Of a stretch of 64,000 nt of DNA, positions 12,065-23,000 are shown one piece after another. This stretch comes from Tetrapyrgos nigripes (taxonomy: Eukaryota; Basidiomycota; Agaricomycetes; Agaricales; Campanellaceae), in assembly GCA_013368315.1 (NCBI GenBank), contig JAACJM010000011.1, positions 1-64,000 of the forward strand. The letters are read 5' to 3'. The notes under the pieces are model-generated. The model was given only the letters and a program-made list of their open reading frames with translations, was not told the DNA's origin and did no database searches. A program made the position numbers and the translations under genes. The first letter of the stretch is position 1. Every line of letters starts with the position of its first letter.

Positions 12065-12699
12065 ATGCCACCTGGGCCGACGACTTCTACTGCGACGGCG
12101 GCGAGTGCTGATACGACGACGACGACGGGGTCTGTGCCGGCGTTGCCGCCTACTCCAAGTCTGATTATGAGTGCGTACAAGGGGGGCGATGTAACAGGCG
12201 GACGTGAGTGTTGTTCCCTTTCGTCGTTTTTTGTTTTTCTCTTTCGACTGCTACCCCACCCAACGTTTTCCGTCTTCACCTACTCCTGAAACCTGTCCTT
12301 TTGGTTTAATCTGCGCTGTCGTTTGTATTCTTTTTTTCACATGTCCGTCCCCATCTTCCTCTCCACGTCTTTCATTGCGTTTAAGCAAAGCAACGAATTA
12401 CTGACGTTCTCTTCCTTCTTTCCCCTTCCTGTCCTTCTCGTATTCCCATCCCCACTACCGACTTCGCCTCGTCCGACGTATACAATGTCAGCTGTGACTA
12501 CGTTGTCGATTCCAGCCCCCGCCACCCTCCCTTCCCATCCTCCCCCCCATCCATACTCGCAAACGTGTTTGGTTCTTGAATTCGGTTTCAGGTTTTATTT
12601 CTCGCCTCGGTCTCGGTCTTGTACACAGGCCCCTTCGACGCCGTCTTCCTATCCAGCATTGGAGTTGGTGTCCTGCCTGAGGACGGGGAGGAATGGTAA
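12065..12699 (+). CDS. Hypothetical protein, uncertain model
   Basis: An ATG at 12065 in a C/T-rich leader opens a Thr/Ala-rich stretch (MPPGPTTSTATAASADTT), interrupted by a GTGAGT donor at about 12204. After a CAG acceptor at about 12592 a second stretch, VLFLASVSVLYTGPFDAV, runs to a stop at 12699. The intervening segment is unusually long for this genome unless it holds another exon, so the model is incomplete. The C-terminal part could be a membrane segment. I recognise no family. It could equally be a fragment of a decayed gene. Confidence 0.25.
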
Positions 12700-13123
12700 T
12701 GGGAGGGAGAAGGGGGGTGTTGCTATGGTAGTCCTGATACATATTACATTATTACAATCACGAGCACGAACGCCTTTTTGGATATTTTTTTTGTGTCACT
12801 GTGTTGGTGGGTCTCGGTGTGGAGAAGAGGAGTCCGCCTATCCCTGAACACTCGGGCACGTTGAACCAACCGACTAGGGAATGAGTCTAGTGACAAAGGT
12901 ATACTATTGGTCGGAAAACAACAAATGAGAAAAACTGTACGAAAAGTGCCCGAGCCTTATTCATAGGTGAGTTTCTCATACTAAATTCATTTTCGCAAAA
13001 GGTAAACTTGCATGGGCTGCTCAAGCCTTGCAAGTTCCGCGTTTGTACCTCAAGTCGCCAACAAAAAATAATCTTCAAGTTTGTATTGCGCGAACGAGCA
13101 TCATTCCGCGCATAAGAGAAAGT

Positions 13124-13129
13124 CACGTG
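13124..13129. promoter_or_regulatory. CACGTG E-box upstream of the NLR-like gene
   Basis: A perfect CACGTG palindrome lies 59 bp upstream of the chosen start codon at 13188, inside a short C/T-rich leader. CACGTG is the core site for bHLH factors in fungi; whether it is used here is inference. Confidence 0.35.
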
Positions 13130-13181
13130 TAGACGACACTTTCCTTTGCGCGCTCTTCCCGTTCATCATCTGCGTGTTGAG

Positions 13182-13307
13182 ATCAAAATGCCGTCCAAAA
13201 CACTAAAGAAAGCTCTTCATGCAATCAAAAAGAAAATGAAGAAGATCAAAATGCCGTCTAAAAAGCTAAAGAAAGCTCTTCGTGCTATCAAAATGAAAAT
13301 GAAAAGG
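13182..13307 (+). repeat. 63-bp tandem duplication coding a cationic helix
   Basis: Two adjacent 63-bp units (13182-13244 and 13245-13307), each starting ATCAAAATGCCGTC, make up nearly all of exon 1 of the NLR-like gene. Each encodes the pattern MPSKxLKKALxAIKxKMK. The length is a multiple of three, so the frame is kept. Confidence 0.85.
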
Positions 13308-16300
13308 CAAGCAAAGAAGCAAGGTAAGTAATGGCCGCTCGTAGGGTCAGCGTCTACTAAATTTCCTGGGATACAGATATCTCAGAGCAATCAGCTGAGG
13401 GCACTTCTCAGTCCAATGATTTCCAGACGTATGAAGCCCTCAATATCTTCATTTTATCATACTGAATGCCAATAAAATAGGACGACATCTGTTCAAGATA
13501 GGCACCACCAAGTGTATGAGTATTTTTTATCTTTCTAAGCAGTATATATTTAAAACTGCTATAGAGGTGTGCCAGACAATGCTAGAACAGAAATCAAGTC
13601 AGTGCTTTTTCAGATAATTCATCATTACTTTGTTACTCTATACTCCTCTGACATGACCTTTAGCATTCTTGCTGGGACTCAAAATGTCTCAGTCAAGAAC
13701 AGTCAGTTCATTGTGGTTGGACATGATCAACATAATATCACTAACAACTATTATGGTAATGTAAGCTACTGATTTAATAATTGCTGACTCATTGTTCTGT
13801 TTGATTCTTAGCAAGAGAAAACCAGGTTTGTGAAACTTATAAATCCTCCTTTGCTCAATAACTCATTCTACAAAACAGAAAATGACAAACATGTAGTTGA
13901 TATTTTCTTGACCTAATCAACAGACACTAATTATTTTGAAGTTCTAACTTGCAGGATGTACTCCAATGTCCTGCACCTAGTCAGTACTTTACTGGCCGTA
14001 AAGACATCCTCCAAAAGCTTTCAGAGATTTTTGCAGCAGATGCTCCCCCCATGCTACGAGTAGTGACTCTTGTGGCAAAAGGAGGAACTGGAAAGACACA
14101 GGTGGTACTGAAATTTGTGTCTGAGCAAACCTCTAGGTCAAATTGTTTTATGCTTGGCTAGTGTTGAAATACTTACATATCAAAGCAGATTTTCAAACAT
14201 TTGGTTTTTTGATGCAACCTCAAAAGCCACTCTTGAGACTGATTTCAAGAAGCTTGCCAAGGCTGCAGACATTGGGGATGGCATCAATGATGTCAAAGAT
14301 CTCTTGGGGAGGAACTGCAAAGATTCACTCCTCATCTTTGACAGTGCAGATGACCCAGATATCTACCTAAATGATTACATTCCCAGCTGCAATCATGGCA
14401 ATGTGATTATCACAAGCCGTCTGGCAGACACTAGACATATGGCATCATCTGGTCATGACATTGGTTTCAATGATCTTGAAAAGGAGGATGCTATTGAACT
14501 GCTTTTGCAGCATGCTCATGAAGACAAATCAGCCACTACTTATGAGCTGGGGTCAAGCATTGTTGATACACTTGAGTGTTATGCACTAGCTATATCTACA
14601 GCTGGTGCCTATATTCATACAACTCCATCCTGTAAGCTCAGTGACTACTTGGCCCGTTTCAAGAAAAAACAAGGGGAACTCATCAAGTACAGAATGAAGT
14701 CTCTTGACAGCTATCAAAGGACTGTGTTCAGTGCTTTTCAACTCAGCTTTGAAAAGTTAAAGAGCCGCACTCAGTGTCTTTTGCAAATCTGTGCTTTTCT
14801 TCATCACAAGGCAATTCCCATCCAGTTATTCCAGCGTGCAGCTGCTTTTGATGGTGAGGATCTTGACCCTGGTGAGCAACCACCTGCAATGGCAAAAATG
14901 GAAGAATTCCTGTCACTTTTTGAGGATGATGACTCATGGGAAGAATCTGTGGATGAATTGTGTCAGTTCTCTTTGGCATCCTATGATAATGGTACAAAGG
15001 TTCTTTCATTACACTCTGTTATTCATGCCTGTTCCCATGAGACTGTTAATGTGAAGGACAGTGAACAAGATGTGGCATTTTTGCTAATTGGACGAGCTAC
15101 TCCACTTGGATTTGTGGAGGCTGACTATCAGTTCAGAAAGCAGTTGTGGGTCCATGCGAGCTACATGGCTGGAAAGAATATGCCCACTGTTCATGTGCAA
15201 ATTTGTGTAGCACAGATCCTAAGGGATGCAGGAATGTGGGCTCAAGTTGAGCAGCTGGAGGAGCAGGTGGTTGGGCTCTGCAAGGAAGTGCTTGGAGAGC
15301 GCCACCCCAGCACATTGACTTCCATGAGCAACCTTGCCTGGACTTACGAGAGCCGTGGAAAGTGGGAGGCAGCTGAGCAGCTGGGAGAGCAGGTGGTTGG
15401 GCTCAAGAAGGAAGTGCTTGGAGAGCGCCACCCACACACATTGACTTCCATGAGCAGCCTTGCCTTTATTTACAAGAGCTGTGGAAAGTTGGAGGCAGCT
15501 GAGCAGCTGGGGGAGCAGGTGGTTGGGCTCAGCAAGGAAGTGCTTGGAGAGTGCCACCCCAGCACATTGACTTCCATGAGCAACCTTGCCTCAAATTACC
15601 AGAGCTGTGGAAAGTGGGAGGCAGCTGAGCAGCTGGGGGAGCAGGTGGTTGGGCTCAGCAAGGAAGTGCTTGGAGAGCGCCACCCCAGCACATTGACTTT
15701 CATGTGCAACCTTTCCTGGACTTACAACAGCTGTGGAAAGTGGGAGGCAGCTGAGCAGCTGGGGGAGCAGGTGGTTGGGCTCAGCAAGGAAGTGCTTGGA
15801 GAGCGCCACCCCAGCACATTGATTCCCATGAGCAACCTTGCCATGGCTTACGAGAGCTGTGGAAAGTGGGAGGCAGCTGAGCAGCTGGGGGAGCAGGTGG
15901 TTGGGCTCAGCAAGGAAGTGCTTGGAGAGTGCCACCCCACGACATTGACTTCCATGAGCAACCTTGCCTGGACTTACGAGAGCCGTGGAAAGTGGGAGGC
16001 AGCTGAGCAGCTGGGGGAGCAGGTGGTTGGGCTCAAGAAGGAAGTGCTTGGAGAGCGCCACCCCAGCACATTGACTTCCATGAGCAACCTTGCCTCGACT
16101 TACATGAGTCTTGGAAAGTGGGAGGCAGCTGAGCAGCTGGGGGAGCAGGTGGTTGGGCTCAGCAAGGAAGTGCTTGGAGAGCGCCACCCCAGCACATTGA
16201 CTTCCATGAGCAACTTTGCCTGGACTTACAAGAGCTGTGGAAAGTGGGAGGCAGCTGAGCAGCTGGAGGAGCAGGTGGTTGGGCTCAGCAAGGAAGTGCT

Positions 16301-16934
16301 TGGAGAGCACCACCCCAACACATTGACTTTCATGAGCAACCTTGCCTGGACTTACAACAGCTGTGGAAAGTTGGAGGCAGCTGAGCAGCTGGGGGAGCAG
16401 GTGATTGGGCTCAAGAAGGAAGTGCTTGGAGAGCGCCACCCCAGCACATTGACTTCCATGAGCAACCTTGCCTCGACTTACATGAGTCTTGGAAAGTGGG
16501 AGGCAGCTGAGCAGCTGGGGGAGCAGGTGGCTGGGCTCAGGAAGGAAGTGCTTGGAGAGTGCCACCCCAAAACATTGGCTTCCATGAACAACCTTGCCTG
16601 GACTTATGAGAGGCATGGAAAGTGGGAGGCAGCTGAGCAGCTGGGGGAGCAGGTGGTTGGGCTCATCAAGGAAGTGCTTGGAGAACACCACCCCAACACA
16701 TTGACTTCCATGAGCAACCTTGCCTCAATTTACAGGAGCCGTGGTAAGTGGGAGGCAGCTGAGCAGCTGGGGGAGCAGGTTGTTGGGCTCAGGAAGGAAG
16801 TGCTTAGAGAGCGCCACCCTGACACATTGACTTCCATGAACAACCTTGCCTTGACTTACGAGAGCTGTGGAAAGTGGGAGGCTGCTAAGCAGTTGAGGGA
16901 GCACTGGGCTTTATTAGAACAAGAGGAGGAATAG
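13188..16934 (+). CDS. NB-ARC/TPR NLR-like signalling protein, 1,095 aa
   Basis: Eight exons join in frame: 13188-13323, 13377-13428, 13481-13513, 13565-13597, 13664-13755, 13812-13825 (14 bp), 13955-14136, 14189-16934; total 3,288 nt, exactly 1,096 codons. Residues 1-45 are a duplicated Lys-rich amphipathic stretch. About residues 85-115 form a beta-prone Asn-rich segment (NSQFIVVGHDQHNITNNYY). About 125-400 is an NB-ARC NTPase: Walker A VAKGGTGKT, Walker B LLIFDSADDP, sensor-like GNVIITSR. The GLPL position reads LECYALAI, lacking the usual Pro. From about residue 535, 13 TPR units of 42 residues end the protein. Architecture matches fungal STAND/NLR-like proteins, in which nucleotide-driven oligomerisation is thought to switch an N-terminal effector; ligand and output are unknown. 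The start lies in a good context with no earlier in-frame ATG. Gene appears intact. Confidence 0.88.
15250..16900 (+). repeat. TPR-coding tandem array, 13 x 126 bp
   Basis: Thirteen head-to-tail 126-bp units encode the TPR repeats. Each contains the near-invariant GKWEAAEQLGEQVVGL and KEVLGERHPSTLTSM. Differences cluster at a few codons (after VVGL, before HP, after HP, and the residues flanking Y in NLAWTYES). Units 7 and 10 are identical over LKKEVLGERHPSTLTSM plus NLASTYMSLGK, showing block duplication. A long open frame on the opposite strand of the array is a by-product of the repeat, not a gene. Confidence 0.93.
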
Positions 16935-17110
16935 AGGGCAAGGTGAAATTAGAGAAGAAAAATGGATTGGTGTAAGTCTCAAGAACTTCTTGATAACTAT
17001 TTACAATTTTATCTAGAATATTTTACAATATACTGCCAGTATCCACTTGTACCCACATGAGTCTGTTAGTTTACCTCTTCTAGTTAGTATCTGGAGTTGC
17101 TAGAGAGGTA

Positions 17111-17287
17111 CAGTCAAATACCTCATAATAATGAATAGTGTTGGGAGACAGCCCAAAGCTATTCATTATGGTCATTATTCCTTATGATATATTTTTTTGG
17201 CTGTAAACATCACTTTGGGAGAGCCAAAGTGTATTCATTATGACCAATTATTCATTATTACCTTATTCATTATGAGGTATTCTACTG
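17111..17287. mobile_element. 177-bp MITE with TA target site
   Basis: Inverted ends CAGTCAAATACCTCATAAT and, reverse complemented, CAGTAGAATACCTCATAAT bound a 177-bp AT-rich element flanked by TA on both sides (17109-17110 and 17288-17289). Internally ATTCATTATG words recur in both orientations. TA duplication suggests mobilisation by a Tc1/mariner- or pogo-type transposase. It lies about 180 bp past the NLR-like stop codon. Confidence 0.8.
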
Positions 17288-17445
17288 TAAGTACTTTGGA
17301 GTTGGTAGAGAGTACTATACTACAATTACTATTTGTAGGGATCATTACGAAGCCTTTATGAGTTAACTTAGGTCAACCTCAAAAAGTTTAGTCAAAATGG
17401 TGACTGTTATAACATTGGATGATCTAATTTTTGTAACTCAGTTCA

Positions 17446-17530
17446 GGATGCTAGAAAGCAAATAAAAAGAAACCAGATAGCCCACCACAACATACACCTG
17501 CATCTGATACTTTCCCTGAGATCCATGGCG
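17446..17530. repeat. Dispersed repeat, copy B
   Basis: Shorter copy of the repeat at 10920-11070: AAATAAAAAGAAACC is followed directly by a block ending ATACACCTGCATCTGATACTTT, without the 80-bp spacer of the other copy. Confidence 0.5.
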
Positions 17531-17858
17531 TCAGTTACAAAGTCATGATGTTAGTTCCAGACTGGTTCCAAATTCAAGAACTTGCATCTTCTAACTGTCA
17601 GTGTATGAGTCAGTAGACATGTATTGAGGTTGAAATCCTTTGTATGCCCATTCATGAGCCATGAGCTAACCACATCTGGAAAATGGTCCTTGAATAATGA
17701 GCCGGTAAGTTATCTGAAATTGTCAGTAAACTGAGTAACCAAGGTAATATTACAAACATTCCTTGGCATTACTTCGTCCCCAGATAATTATCCAGATGTT
17801 ACCAGTTACTACTCAGTACTAAGAGACAACATGATAATATGAAATATTATAGCAAATA

Positions 17859-19749
17859 TTAAGTCAGGTTAAAGTAAGAATAATCATCCTTGAAAACATT
17901 AAGAAGGAATGAAGGAGACTTGTCAATGACATTCTCACTTGTCCAGTCAGAAGGTGCCGCTCCACCCCACTTTGGCAGTAAGTGTACACTACAAATAGTA
18001 ATGTGTGGGCTTGGGCTTGAAGCCCGAGCCCAGCCCAAGCCCGGCCTGGCCTTTGAGGAGGGCTTGAGGGCCTGAGGGCTCAGGCTTGATTTCTGAAAGC
18101 CCTGAGCCTGAAGCTCAGGCCTGGGCTTTCAGCAACACTTAGTGACCTGTTACTGACCAATAAAAATTGTCAATAAATAGTTGGAATTTCTTTTTTGCAG
18201 GCATTCTCACCAAGTTCTCACACAACTTTACAGTTTCTCAGCATCTAACCATCTTCCTGGGTCATCCCCAGCTGTTATCCACTACTTGTTGGCACCAATA
18301 ATGTCAGTTTTGGGTCAGTAAATGCTTAATGTAGGTCAGTAGTTCACTTTGTCTATAATACAAACTTAACTTCAGACTTATCCAACACTTCGATCATGAC
18401 TTTTTGAGTGATGACATAATCCTAGTCTGAGCCCAGGCTCAAAGCCTGAGCTGGCCCAAGCCTGACCCTACTGAGGGCTTAGGGCCAGGCTTGGATTCTC
18501 GGTGAGCCCAAGCCCTACAAAGCCCAGCCTGAGCCTGGCCCACACATCACTAACTACAAATAATCCTGTCTAATGGTATCACCACAGTGGCAGGTTTCCT
18601 GTTCGAGTCTAACTGATGTTTGACATGGTATAGTCTTGATGAGGACTCTGCATTCCAGAAAACTGTGAACCATTCAATATACACTAAATGCTCTGGAGGA
18701 GGTGTATTTGGTGGAAGCAAGGTGTCCAACTTGTTCTCTGGAATTGAGAAGATTACGTGCACCTGTCCCACTCTGGTTTCTAATGTGTGAAAAGGTAAGT
18801 ATATAATGGCACTGGCATATAGACAGTAGAAGGTACCTTTTGAGAAGTCCTGGCCATCCAAATTATCCTTCCACTTAACCAAAACAGTGTCGAATCAGGA
18901 AAGCTTTGTGACGTTCCCATTAGAAGTGACACAACAAGGGTGAGCCAAAACAGAGTCAAGAGTCTTCTTTCCAAAAAGCGCTGAATTGACAAACTTGAGT
19001 TTATGCCAAACCCGAACACTTCACAAGGGAAGGGGGACAAAGTGTGTATAATCATCCACCTGGTTAGCAGGTATGGTAGGATCACAGTATAGAACCAAGA
19101 ACCTCTTCAGAGCTTGCTCAAAGCTCACAGCTCCATAGCCCTTGAAGCTGGCATCCACTAATTTGGTAATAGAAACTTTTGACAGTCAGAAAGCAAGTAA
19201 GTTTGTGACTGAAGGTGCATTTCATATTGGTCAAAGTATGTTGTGCTCCAGGGAAGTTGAAGCACTTGCTGATATGAGAGTTTTTGGCCAGATTAGGAGA
19301 AGCGGGAGTTGGTGGTAGTGGTGGAGATTCCAGTCTCCATGTAATATAGTTGGTATGATGCATGATCTTCTCTCGCTGTTCTAGCCAACATGTCATTTGG
19401 ATATATTTATCCTTATGATTTGTAGCATGATAGGCATCTTTTGCAAAGTCGATATGAAGACGCTCAGTGGTTTCGGTGTTATAGTTGTCCGTTGTTCCAA
19501 ATAATGTAATTGCATGGGGTAATGGCAAAGGAAATGAAGTTTTGGCAGTTTGAAATGCTCACAGACACCAAGCTCAACAAAAACTTCACGGTGTTCATGA
19601 AAACCAGCCAGTGCAGCTTTAAGAGACTTCAGAGACTCAGTGCTGTGGACTGGGTAGCATGCAAGATACAGGAAGTCCAGAAGGGAGTGTGTAGCTGATA
19701 GAAGAGGATGGGATTGTTGAGAAGACAGTGATGCAGAATGAAGGAGCAC
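17859..19749 (-). pseudogene. KDZ transposase, C-terminal half, split by a MITE
   Basis: Minus-strand fragments match the C-terminal part of Kyakuja-Dileera-Zisupton (KDZ) transposases of basidiomycetes: SLLDFLYLACYPVHSTESL, then ELGVCEHFKLPKLHFL, then in another frame LFGTTDNYNTETTERLHIDF and FAKDAYHATNHKDKY. Further fragments lie at 19085-18550. The last frame (ending ATVVIPLDRIICS) breaks at a 557-bp MITE. Past the MITE the same frame resumes as VHLLPKWGGAAPSDWTSENV and ends FKDDYSYFNLT at 17859, the expected KDZ C-terminus. Frameshifts make it non-functional. The N-terminal half appears to be at 30.5-32.3 kb in the same orientation. Confidence 0.8.
17996..18552. mobile_element. 557-bp hAT-type MITE inside the KDZ relic
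   Basis: Ends TAGTAATGTGTGGGCTTGGG and, reverse complemented, TAGTGATGTGTGGGCCAGGC, flanked by perfect 8-bp duplications ACTACAAA (17988-17995 and 18553-18560). Dense subterminal GGGCTTGGGCTTGAAGCCCG-type repeats, no coding capacity. Removing it with one copy of the duplication restores the KDZ reading frame, so it postdates KDZ arrival. Confidence 0.9.
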
Positions 19750-20039
19750 ATCTGCTTATACTCTGCATGTCATGAATCTCTTCCCTTTGTTTCTCTCTTC
19801 TTTTCTTTGCTTCCTGGTTCTAAGCCATGTTCCTTGTACCTTGATCACCTTGCTTGTCAAGGTCTCCCTACCCCCGACAATTGACACACTTTTTGACCTT
19901 TATCGTCCACATGTACAAATAGTTCACGTAAAATCAGTCGTGTCATAGTATCAGTCTAGGCCTTTACTTTGCTTACCTGCCAAAACTGTACCTACATCAT
20001 CACTGTTTTTTACTTTGCGTTTTGCAATGTCGAACCCCT
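19750..20039. other. Junction between KDZ and Helitron relics
   Basis: About 290 bp with no recognisable coding sequence. The Helitron 3' end (a hairpin followed by CTRR on the minus strand) should lie here, but I could not identify it with confidence. Confidence 0.3.
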
Positions 20040-23000
20040 GTACACTATCTTGAAACAGAACCTTCCTTCATTTTATCCCACCATCTTTTTGTCCTACTGT
20101 TCAGCCCCTCCAACCTATTGTCCTCTGCCATAACCTCTGGTTCATGACCCATCAACAACGCTTCTGGCTGGAAGTCTTGCAGTAGCCATATGGTGATAAT
20201 GCAACATAGAGATTGAAAAGATTGAGTTTGCCTGTGGGAGGTTTGCCTATGTCAATTAAGACATACAGAATGGTTTGTCCTTGTGAGCGATAATCTGTGA
20301 AGGCGTATGCTGATGTCATACTGAACTGTTTTCTTATCAGGGTGCGGCTGACAATCTTCTTCCCCCGTTGTATCTTCAGGTAGATCTTTTGTGAAGTGGG
20401 CTCTATCGGAATGACGTTTTTGTCCAAACCTGCCAGCTTCTGTGCCCTTGTCCTCTTCATTTTTACCAAAATATAAAGTGGGAGATATTTCAGGTGGGTG
20501 ACTGGTCTGTCGTCATTATGCTTTGGCTCATGAGGGTCCAGGACTATGTCAACAATCTCTCTGCGTGCACCATTGGTAATGTCCAGATCTGTCTTGATAT
20601 TCTTCGTCACCAACACCTTTGCTCTGATGGCAAGTTCCAACTGGTCCAGCATTTTCTTGTGGGACTTCTGTTTTCCAAGGCAGATGGCAAGTGCATACCG
20701 CTCTACCATAGTGAGTGGCTTGTTTTGTATGGTGTTTGAAGCTTTGCAGATGAGTAACCGACATCCTTTTTCTTTGCAGTGCTTACAAATCGCGTCTTCA
20801 TTCCACTGCTCCTGGACGGCATGTCGAGGCATCACTAGCAACACATCATTCGATGGGCTTGTTGTAAAGTCAGGTTGGGAGCATGAAGGATGTCCCAAAA
20901 CCATGGCGTGTAGCATCTCGATATGCTGCTGTTGTACTTTCCCATTACGAAGATGAACAAGAAAATCTCTCTACTCTGGGTCTTCTACATGCAGCTGCTC
21001 CTTCAGAATTACAACTATATCGAACTCCTCGTAAATTGATCGCCCAACTTGTTCATCAACCATGTCCTTCACAAGATTGATAGGGTGGAAAAGAGCTTCG
21101 TGTGACGTGGTCGCTACCAGTGGAAACTGGTGCAGGTCTCCACACAATATGACATTTATACTGCCAAAAGGCTTTTCTGATGGAGGCCTATGCCAATATG
21201 CTGTGACAATCAGGCCAAGAATGACTTTGATATCATGGAATATTCGTCAATGATGAGGTATGTATAGTCCTTCCAGAATTGTTGCAACTCCTTCTTCACA
21301 TCATCTCTCATTGCGACACCTGCAGAATGATTTACTGAAATATGCCCAATGACATGCAATGTTTTTCCATCAATCAACGATGCTGCTACTCCTGTATACG
21401 CTGCCTTGATTAGAAGATGTTTCGCTCGTTGCTCTTGGAAATACTGGGTGATTTTCTGGTACCTCCTTCTCCATACAGCACCATACAAAGTGGAGGGGGG
21501 TTTTGATTAGCCATGTAATGATGTTGTATGCTCGATGCTGATCGTCTTTTAATTCTTCGGGATCCAGGTAGTCCAATGATTTCTCAACCTCTGTCTCCTC
21601 AATCATGTCCACACCAGGTAGCTGCTCCTTTTCCTTCCTACAAGATGGGGATTTGTCCTCCAACTAGGAGACATCTCCCTGGGATGCCTGAGTCACATCA
21701 GTGGTTGGTAACACAGCCGTATTCTGAGCCTTGACAAAAGCTGACATGGTAGTTTTCCAGGACTGTAGCTTTTCAATGTTCTCTGGTCCTGCATAGTTGA
21801 GAGCCGAGACATTATCAGGCAAGCTCCATGACTGGTAATCACCCTTGAATACTCCAACTTTTTGAGCTATCTGAATGGCTTGCATACCATTCTGCAACTC
21901 CCACTGTGACTGTTGCTCAGTGACCAGTGCAGCAAGTCCTTCTTCAGTGTATACCATATTAGGTGTGTCATCTCCACCACCACCTGCATCGTCATCGTCA
22001 TCTATGTCATCTTCTCTTTCACATTCCAGTCGTGCCAATGTCTCTTCATCCAACTCCACCGCCTCATGCTTCCGTGCTGACGATTCACATTCATAGAAGT
22101 ATTGGATGTCCGACATTAAGTCTCGTTCACGTTTTGTACATGTTTCAGTGAATCGGTCAAATGCTGAAACCCATGTCTCATCATCAGACTTCAGGTCAGT
22201 TTGTAGATTCCTCCATGGCTTCAACAGCATAAGCATTGATGCACAGTATAAGTCATAAACAGTTGGGTCATCACGACACATGAAGAATCAGCCAATGATG
22301 TTAGGCAGTGTATTGTGTCCTGAAGTCCTCAACACTCGAGTTTTGGTTTTTGTCCGAGGATGGTTGGAAAGGTAGGGGACATGACTGTTTGCCTTTCGTC
22401 TGGGCCAACGAGACGAGTCTTCTCCATCATCCAAACTAGCTGTTGCCTTTGATTTTGTCTTGTCTTCCTCATATGTATCCATGAAAAATTGAAGGATGTT
22501 ATAACTTTGTGGTAGTCCGTAAGCTGGCATTTTGCAAACACCCTTCCATTCGAGTCAATATCCAATGTCACTATATCTTCACGCTGGTGGTTATTGCAAA
22601 TGCCAAACTCTGAGTGACAAACCTCTTCCAGTGAGTCTATTGTATCTCCTTCTGTATTTGTGCCTCCGTTAATGTGTGCTGCTGTAGGTGGTTCTGTCAT
22701 GGTCTCTGCCGCTTGCCCCTCTTGATCTTTCTGAGCCCTACGACCATCATCAGCACCATAAGTCACTGATATAATTCCATTTATAGCACCTACCTCTGCA
22801 AGTCAGGGAAGGTCTTCAGTAGACTTCCAATAAAGGATAACAAATAGATTGGCATATACTTATGAGACCTGTATATATCACCCCATCAGGTATGAAATGA
22901 CCATTGGTCCAGTCAGTTCCTGCTCCCGATTGATGGCGTGGCATAGTTGGAAAGTCAGCAGTCGCTGCTGCTCTTGCAGGGTTTCCAGATAGGCACTGTG

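Noticed and set aside
15591..16691. A 366-codon open frame antisense to the TPR array, and a 112-codon one beside it
   Set aside because: It arises because one reverse frame of the 126-bp unit has no stop. It is perfectly periodic with the TPR repeat and has no independent features.
18001..18075. Protein-like reading ending the frame at 17890-18075
   Set aside because: It runs across the MITE border, with composition dictated by GGGCTTGG repeats.
17990..18560. GC-rich repeats initially considered a CRISPR-like or regulatory array
   Set aside because: They are subterminal repeats of a hAT-type MITE with inverted ends and an 8-bp duplication. No spacer structure, and the host is a fungus.
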